This document shows, piece after piece, positions 58,971 through 64,000 of a stretch of DNA of 64,000 bases (the first letter of the stretch is position 1; every line of letters starts with the position of its first letter). Below the pieces are notes generated by a model. That model worked only from the letters and a program-made list of their open reading frames with translations, was not told where the DNA came from and did not search any database. The translations under genes and the position numbers were made by a program. Source of the stretch: Halanaerobium kushneri (GTDB lineage: Bacteria > Bacillota > Halanaerobiia > Halanaerobiales > Halanaerobiaceae); assembly GCF_900156285.1 (NCBI RefSeq), contig NZ_FTNC01000005.1:1-64000 (forward strand), written 5' to 3'.

Positions 58971-60143
58971 ATGGCTGAATCTAAAGATTCTATACTTAAA
59001 AAAATAGGTAATTATATAAAAAATATTTTTTCAAAAAATAAAAAAGATAAGTATGAGCGACTTGAATATGCATCTCAAAGTCAGCTGATCTGGTATCGTT
59101 TTAAAAAACATAAACTGGCTGCATTTGGTTTAACCGTACTTGCAATTTTATATTTTACATCAATATTTGCTGGTTTTGTGGCTCCATATACTCATGTTGA
59201 AAGAATTGGTGATTATAAGTATGCTCCACCAACTGAAATTCATATGATCAGCGAAGAAAATGGTTTAAGAACCCCATTTGTTTACAGTTACAGCAAAGAA
59301 TTAGATCCCGAAACTTTTCAGTATGAATATGTGATAGATAAAAGTACAGAGTATTCCCTTAAATTATTTGTGGAATCAGAACCATATAAATTATTGGGTT
59401 TTATTCCAATGGAACATAAATTATTTGGAACTGGAGATAAAGATGCACCTGTATTTTTATTTGGAACAGACAATTTGAGCCGTGATATATTTTCCAGGAT
59501 TTTAATAGGTGGTCGTGTCTCACTATTTGTTGGTTTTGGTGGAGTTTTCTTAAGCTTTATTATTGGAAGTTTACTTGGTGGGATTTCTGGATATTTTGGT
59601 GGAGTTATTGATGAAATAATAATGAGGGCTGTTGAGTTATTGATGAGTATTCCAAAAATTCCTCTCTGGATTGCTTTTTCTGCAGCTGTTCCTAGGGACT
59701 GGACAGCAGTTCAAACCTATTTTGCAATAACTATGATTTTAGCTTTAGTTGGCTGGACCGGACTGGCCAGAGTTGTGCGAGGTAAACTAATGTCTTTAAA
59801 AAACGAACAGTTTGCAATGGCTGCAAGAGCTGCGGGGGCAAGTGACTTTAGAATTATCACCAAACATTTACTACCTGCATTTATCAGTTATTTAGTTGTT
59901 CACCTGACTTTAGCAATCCCTGGAATGATTTTAGGTGAGACTACACTCAGTTTTCTGGGTTTAGGTATTCAGCCACCTGCTGTCAGCTGGGGAACACTGC
60001 TGCAGGATGCACAGGATCTTACTGTATTAGCTGATTATCCCTGGCATTTGATTCCAACTGCGTTTGTAATTGTTACAGTATTGATGTTTAACTTTATTGG
60101 TGATGGTTTAAGAGATGCGGCAGATCCATATTCCAGCAAATAG
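58971..60143 (+). CDS. Peptide-type ABC transporter permease (DppC/OppC family)
   Basis: 390 residues, longer than usual OppC because of a large extracytoplasmic loop after the first helix (about residues 75-160). The core has LFGTDNLSRDIFSRILIGGRVSLFVG, AARAAGASDFRIITKHLLPA (coupling loop) and GETTLSFLGLGIQPPAVSWG, standard for the family. AAAGGAG precedes the ATG. Confidence 0.92.
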   Translation: MAESKDSILKKIGNYIKNIFSKNKKDKYERLEYASQSQLIWYRFKKHKLAAFGLTVLAILYFTSIFAGFVAPYTHVERIGDYKYAPPTEIHMISEENGLRTPFVYSYSKELDPETFQYEYVIDKSTEYSLKLFVESEPYKLLGFIPMEHKLFGTGDKDAPVFLFGTDNLSRDIFSRILIGGRVSLFVGFGGVFLSFIIGSLLGGISGYFGGVIDEIIMRAVELLMSIPKIPLWIAFSAAVPRDWTAVQTYFAITMILALVGWTGLARVVRGKLMSLKNEQFAMAARAAGASDFRIITKHLLPAFISYLVVHLTLAIPGMILGETTLSFLGLGIQPPAVSWGTLLQDAQDLTVLADYPWHLIPTAFVIVTVLMFNFIGDGLRDAADPYSSK

Positions 60144-60160
60144 AAAGGGGGAGATTAGTA

Positions 60161-61168
60161 ATGAATAAAGATGATAATATTTTAGAAATGAAAAATTTGA
60201 AAACACACTTTTTTACAGACCGCGGTACGGTAAAAGCTGTTGACGGAGTTAATTTGAATGTTAAAAAAGGAAAAACACTGGGAGTAATTGGAGAAAGTGG
60301 TTGTGGTAAGTCTGTAACTGCTCATTCTATTTTAAGATTAATTCCATCTCCTCCCGGTCAGATTGTTGATGGATCTATTAATTATCAGCAGAAAGATAAT
60401 AAGATTATAGATCTGGGAAAATTGGATGCGAGAGGAGATACTATCAGAAATATAAGGGGTAATGAGATTTCTATGATCTTTCAGGAGCCGATGACATCTT
60501 TTGGACCTCAATATACAATTGGTCATCAAATAATGGAAGCCATAATGATTCACAATCCTGAAATGGCAGAAGAAGAAGCGAAAAATAAAACAATCTATCT
60601 ATTAGATCAGGTAGGGATTCCAAAGGCAGAAGAAAGAGTAGACTCCTATCCCCATGAGTTTAGTGGAGGAATGCTGCAGAGAGCAATGATTGCAATGGCT
60701 CTTTCCTGTTCACCAAGACTATTAATTGCAGATGAACCAACAACAGCTCTAGATGTAACAGTTGAAGCTCAAATACTTGAATTATTAGAAGAACTTCAGG
60801 ATGAGACTGGAATGTCAATCATCATCATAACTCATAATCTGGCTGTTGTTTCAGAGGTAGCTGATCAAATTGCAGTAATGTATTTAGGTAGAGAGGTAGA
60901 ATTTGCAGATTCTGATCAGATTATTGATAATCCACTCCATCCCTATACTAGAGGCTTGTGGAATTCTATACCTTCTTTGGATGGGGAGTTAAAGGAGTTA
61001 AAACCGGTAAAAGGTACGGTTCCTGATCCTATCAATATTCCTGCTGGATGTCCTTTTGCAGATCGCTGTCCGGAAATGATAGCTGGTGTTTGTGATCAGG
61101 GTAATCCACCGGATAAAATTGAGGTGGAAGAAGGTCACTATGTTAGATGTTTTCTATATACTGAATAA
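60161..61168 (+). CDS. ABC transporter ATPase (DppD/OppD family)
   Basis: 335 residues. Walker A GESGCGKS (about 45-52), signature FSGGM and Walker B LLIADEPTTALDVT are intact. The C-terminal Opp-type cluster motif with conserved Cys (GCPFADRCPE, then VRCF) is present, a site for an iron-sulfur cluster in some OppD/OppF proteins. It energises the peptide-type transporter. AAGGGGGAG precedes the ATG. Confidence 0.93.
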   Translation: MNKDDNILEMKNLKTHFFTDRGTVKAVDGVNLNVKKGKTLGVIGESGCGKSVTAHSILRLIPSPPGQIVDGSINYQQKDNKIIDLGKLDARGDTIRNIRGNEISMIFQEPMTSFGPQYTIGHQIMEAIMIHNPEMAEEEAKNKTIYLLDQVGIPKAEERVDSYPHEFSGGMLQRAMIAMALSCSPRLLIADEPTTALDVTVEAQILELLEELQDETGMSIIIITHNLAVVSEVADQIAVMYLGREVEFADSDQIIDNPLHPYTRGLWNSIPSLDGELKELKPVKGTVPDPINIPAGCPFADRCPEMIAGVCDQGNPPDKIEVEEGHYVRCFLYTE

Positions 61169-61186
61169 GCGAAAGGAGGAAAATAA

Positions 61187-62203
61187 ATGCAGCAGGATAC
61201 ATTAGTAGAAATTAATGATTTAAAACAATATTTTGCTATTGAAAAGGGTATTTTTAATCGTAAAGTAGGTGAGATTAAAGCGGTTAATGGAGTCAGCCTG
61301 AAAATAAAGCAGCGAGAAACTTTAGGACTGGTTGGAGAAAGCGGTTGTGGTAAATCAACTTTAGGTAGGGCAGTTTTAAGGCTGCAGGAGCCAACTGCTG
61401 GTGATATTTATTTTAACCAGGAAGATGAAAAAGTTTCAGTGCTGGAGCTCAACAATAGAGATATGCGTAAGGTAAGAGCTAATATGCAGATGATTTTTCA
61501 GGATCCTTTTTCTTCTCTGAATGAAAGAATGACAGTAATGGATAATATTATTGAACCACTTGTAGTTAATAATATTGGAGATAAAGCCAGTAGAAAAAAA
61601 AGGGCTGGTGATTTACTGGAGCAGGTTGGTTTAAGAAGAGAATATTTAAGCCGTTATCCCCACAGTTTCAGTGGTGGACAGCGCCAACGGGTTGGAATAG
61701 CAAGAGCCCTATCAATCAAACCACAATTTATTGTAGCTGATGAACCGGTTTCTGCACTTGATGTTTCTGTCCAGGCTCAAATTTTAAATTTATTAAAGAA
61801 ATTACAGAAAGAAATGGATCTCACTTTTTTATTTATTTCTCATGATCTGGGGGTAATTCGTTACGTTTCTGATAGAATTGCTGTGATGTATATGGGTAAT
61901 ATTGTGGAAATTGGAGAAAGGGAAGAACTCTTAAGAAATCCCTATCATCCCTATACTGAGGCACTTTTATCAGCTGTTCCAAGACCAGGACAGAGGAGAA
62001 ACAGAATAGTACTCGAAGGTTCGACACCTGACCCTATTAATTTACCATCAGGATGTATTTTTAGAACCCGCTGTCCTTATGCGGAAAAGAAGTGTGCTGA
62101 GCAGAAACCAGAGTGGGAAAATGTTGAAGGTGAACATTTTGCTGCCTGCCATTTTAAAGATTCACTTGAATTAAAGGGAATTAAAAATAGAAAAAGAGCT
62201 TAG
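61187..62203 (+). CDS. ABC transporter ATPase (DppF/OppF family)
   Basis: 338 residues. Walker A GESGCGKST, signature FSGGQRQR and Walker B IVADEPVSALDVS are intact; C-terminal CIFRTRCPYAEKKC and CHF complete the Opp/Dpp cluster motif. Second ATPase of the heterodimer. AAAGGAGG precedes the ATG. The GH32 gene follows 51 bp later. Confidence 0.93.
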   Translation: MQQDTLVEINDLKQYFAIEKGIFNRKVGEIKAVNGVSLKIKQRETLGLVGESGCGKSTLGRAVLRLQEPTAGDIYFNQEDEKVSVLELNNRDMRKVRANMQMIFQDPFSSLNERMTVMDNIIEPLVVNNIGDKASRKKRAGDLLEQVGLRREYLSRYPHSFSGGQRQRVGIARALSIKPQFIVADEPVSALDVSVQAQILNLLKKLQKEMDLTFLFISHDLGVIRYVSDRIAVMYMGNIVEIGEREELLRNPYHPYTEALLSAVPRPGQRRNRIVLEGSTPDPINLPSGCIFRTRCPYAEKKCAEQKPEWENVEGEHFAACHFKDSLELKGIKNRKRA

Positions 62204-62254
62204 AAAATAAGATAGAAAGAATTTAGTATATTTAATATATGAAGGATGGATAAA

Positions 62255-63700
62255 ATGATTACAAATAATTTATATAAAGAAAAATATAGACCTCAGTATC
62301 ACTTTAGTCCAGAAAAAAATTGGTCAAATGATCCAAATGGGATGGTTTATTATCAGGGAGAATACCATCTTTTTTACCAGTACAATCCGGCAGATGTGGT
62401 CTGGGGGCCGATGCACTGGGGCCATGCTGTTAGTAAAGATTTAATTCACTGGGAGCATTTACCGATTGCTCTTGAGCCTGATGCTGATCTTGGGATGATT
62501 TTTTCCGGCTCTGCAGTTGTAGATAAAAATGATACAACTGGTTTTTTTGATGGTGGAAAGGGGCTTGTCGCTATTTATACCACTCATCTAGAGCGGGAAG
62601 AAAGTCCACTCCAGCAGCAGGCAATTGCCTATAGTAAAGATAATGGACGCAGCTGGACAAAGTATGAGGGTAATCCTGTTATCGAAAATTATGGGGTTGA
62701 AGATTTTCGTGACCCTAAAGTTTTCTGGCATCAGAAAAGTGAAAAATGGGTATTGGTTATTGCCTGTGATGATAGGGTAAGATTTTATAATTCTCCTGAT
62801 TTAAAAGAATGGAAATATTTAAGTGAATTTGGTTCTGAACTGGGAAGTCACGGCGGGGTCTGGGAATGTCCAGATTTATTTAGACTTTCAGTTGAAAATA
62901 GTAATCAGGAAAAATGGATTCTTCAGGTTGGAGATCAGGAAGGTGGAGAAGCAGGAGTTTCAACTCAGTATTTTATTGGTTATTTTGACGGTATAAGATT
63001 TGAAGCCGATGAAGAAAAAAGTCATAAAGTGGATTTTGGTCAGGATTTGTATGCTCTGCAGAGCTGGTCCAATATGCCAGATCAAAGGAGAGTATGGCTT
63101 GGCTGGATGAATAATATTGCCTATGCTGAAGACATCCCTACAGATGGTTGGAGAGGGATGATGTCAATTCCCCGAGAGCTTTCATTAAGAAATACTAAAG
63201 CTGGATTGAGACTTATTCAAAAGCCAGTAAAGGAACTGAATCAGCTTCGTGAAGAGTTTTATCATCAAGAAAATATTTTCCTGGAAGATGAACTTTCGAT
63301 TTCCTGTAATTCACAAAGTTATCAGCTTAAAGCAGAATTAGAAATAGATGATGAGAGTGATTTCAGTCTTTCATTACATAAAAAGGATGATCAGCAGTCA
63401 CTATTAAATTATGCTGGGAAAACAAATTCTTTTAGTCTGGATTTAAGTAAAACTGGATTAGTAGATTTTAATAAAAATTATTTAAAAGAGAAAAACATTA
63501 ATAGAATCAGCAGTAATAATATTTTATTAGATATTTTTGTTGATTATTCATCAATAGAGATCTTTATTGACGATGGAGAAATTTCAATTACTGATTTAGT
63601 TTTTCCAGAGAAAAATTCAAACGAGATTAAACTAAGTGTGAACAACTCTGAAATTAAAATAAACAAATTAAATATATTTGAAATGAACAGCATTTGGTAA
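62255..63700 (+). CDS. GH32 beta-fructosidase, copy B
   Basis: 481 residues, no signal peptide. Nucleophile Asp26 (WSNDPNG), FRDPK and WECPD motifs are intact. Paralogue of the GH32 at 53171: the N-terminal propeller is very similar while the C-terminal sandwich has diverged. ATG 62255 has good spacing (8 nt) from GAAGGA; the in-frame ATG 62246 abuts it. As the last gene of the peptide-type transporter operon, it probably cuts whatever that system imports, a fructosyl oligosaccharide. It precedes a PfkB sugar kinase. Confidence 0.92.
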   Translation: MITNNLYKEKYRPQYHFSPEKNWSNDPNGMVYYQGEYHLFYQYNPADVVWGPMHWGHAVSKDLIHWEHLPIALEPDADLGMIFSGSAVVDKNDTTGFFDGGKGLVAIYTTHLEREESPLQQQAIAYSKDNGRSWTKYEGNPVIENYGVEDFRDPKVFWHQKSEKWVLVIACDDRVRFYNSPDLKEWKYLSEFGSELGSHGGVWECPDLFRLSVENSNQEKWILQVGDQEGGEAGVSTQYFIGYFDGIRFEADEEKSHKVDFGQDLYALQSWSNMPDQRRVWLGWMNNIAYAEDIPTDGWRGMMSIPRELSLRNTKAGLRLIQKPVKELNQLREEFYHQENIFLEDELSISCNSQSYQLKAELEIDDESDFSLSLHKKDDQQSLLNYAGKTNSFSLDLSKTGLVDFNKNYLKEKNINRISSNNILLDIFVDYSSIEIFIDDGEISITDLVFPEKNSNEIKLSVNNSEIKINKLNIFEMNSIW

Positions 63701-63742
63701 ATTTATCAGTTAATAATTTTTTCCAAAGAGTCAAATCAGCAG

Positions 63743-63812
63743 AGAGCCATTTTTGTCTATTCTAAAAGCAGCTGGAACAAAAATTTCTTCCAGAAAATGT
63801 TGATTTGGCTCT
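63743..63812. other. Nested inverted repeats after GH32 copy B
   Basis: AGAGCCA (63743-63749) pairs with TGGCTCT (63806-63812), enclosing CTGGAA (63772-63777) and TTCCAG (63788-63793). An alternative pairing of CAAATCA (63732-63738) with TGATTTG (63801-63807) exists. A TATAAT at 63821-63826 follows and may be the -10 of the kinase gene. Confidence 0.4.
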
Positions 63813-63864
63813 ATTTATGTTATAATAAAGTAAATATTTTTCAATTTAATAAGGAGGATTTTCA

Positions 63865-64000
63865 ATGCAGGGAGTAATAACTTTAGGAGAAGCTTTAATT
63901 GATTTTACACCACTAGATGATCAGAATATGGACTTTCGCAAAAATCCAGGTGGAGCACCGGCCAATGTTGCTGTTGCTTTAAGCAGACTGGGAGTAGATA
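63865..64000 (+). CDS. PfkB-family sugar kinase, probable fructokinase (cut by window end)
   Basis: Only the first 45 codons are in the window. ITLGEALIDFTP and NPGGAPANVAVALSRLGVD are the N-terminal substrate-binding motifs of PfkB kinases, close to ScrK fructokinase. AAGGAGG precedes ATG 63865. Next to two GH32 genes, phosphorylation of released fructose is the likely role. Confidence 0.88.
   Translation, partial: MQGVITLGEALIDFTPLDDQNMDFRKNPGGAPANVAVALSRLGVD

Overview
The window is 64 kb of AT-rich bacterial chromosome, almost entirely coding. It suggests a fermentative, strictly anaerobic, low-GC diderm Firmicute of the Halanaerobium type. The grounds are [FeFe]-hydrogenase maturases, a tungsten aldehyde oxidoreductase, an Etf-coupled lactate dehydrogenase, a multi-subunit Na+/H+ antiporter, frequent TTG starts with strong Shine-Dalgarno (SD) sequences, and no oxygen-respiratory genes. 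The genus is an inference. No rRNA, tRNA, CRISPR array or intact insertion sequence was seen.

Layout. 1-7.4 kb: a zinc-ribbon protein, then a lactate locus (lctP permease, etfB-etfA-FAD lactate dehydrogenase, nickel-pincer racemase larA). The permease and etf promoters carry the same GntR-type palindrome. 7.6-12 kb: an LtaS/OpgB-like phosphoglycerol transferase overlapping a membrane-anchored glycerophosphodiesterase that appears to start at ATT, then an iron alcohol dehydrogenase. 11.9-18.9 kb: a nine-gene Mrp antiporter operon (E-F-G-MbhD-B-C-D-D-D). 19-23.3 kb: an M20 amidohydrolase, a response regulator/diguanylate cyclase, an aminotransferase and a lipoprotein nuclease. 23.4-27 kb (minus strand): a TAXI receptor, a DUF1850 protein and a fused TRAP permease. 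27.5-31.8 kb: TM1266-type regulator-hydG-hydF-hydE. 31.8-35.8 kb: SulP and SLC13 transporters and an IS30-like scrap. 35.9-41.4 kb: thiamine genes under two TPP riboswitches (thiT; thiC-thiW-thiD-thiE-thiM). 41.4-48.5 kb: IclR regulator, iron-sulfur flavoprotein, radical SAM maturase, a probable Moco/Tuco RNA, tungsten AOR, MoaD-like and MoeB-like proteins, and a metallo-hydrolase. 48.6-64 kb: sucrose/fructan use, with two LacI regulators, a sugar ABC transporter whose binding-protein gene holds an in-frame TGA, two paralogous GH32 enzymes flanking a peptide-type ABC transporter, and the start of a PfkB kinase.

How it fits together. D- and L-lactate can be imported, interconverted and oxidised through an Etf-linked dehydrogenase. 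HydEFG serves a hydrogenase encoded elsewhere. The Mrp antiporter handles Na+. HMP is made de novo (ThiC/ThiD) while thiazole appears to be salvaged (ThiW/ThiM). Fructosyl sugars enter by two ABC systems and are cut by intracellular GH32 enzymes.

Most notable: the TGA inside the sugar-binding protein; the ATT-started phosphodiesterase; a 28-bp element shared by the iclR and flavoprotein promoters; reciprocal 20-bp LacI operators; a three-way-junction element before larA; hairpins between SD and start codon in two unrelated genes; and several SD-led minicistrons in operon leaders. I did not find a clearly new multi-gene system. The best candidates for undescribed biology are the IclR/flavoprotein/tungsten-enzyme island and the leader elements.
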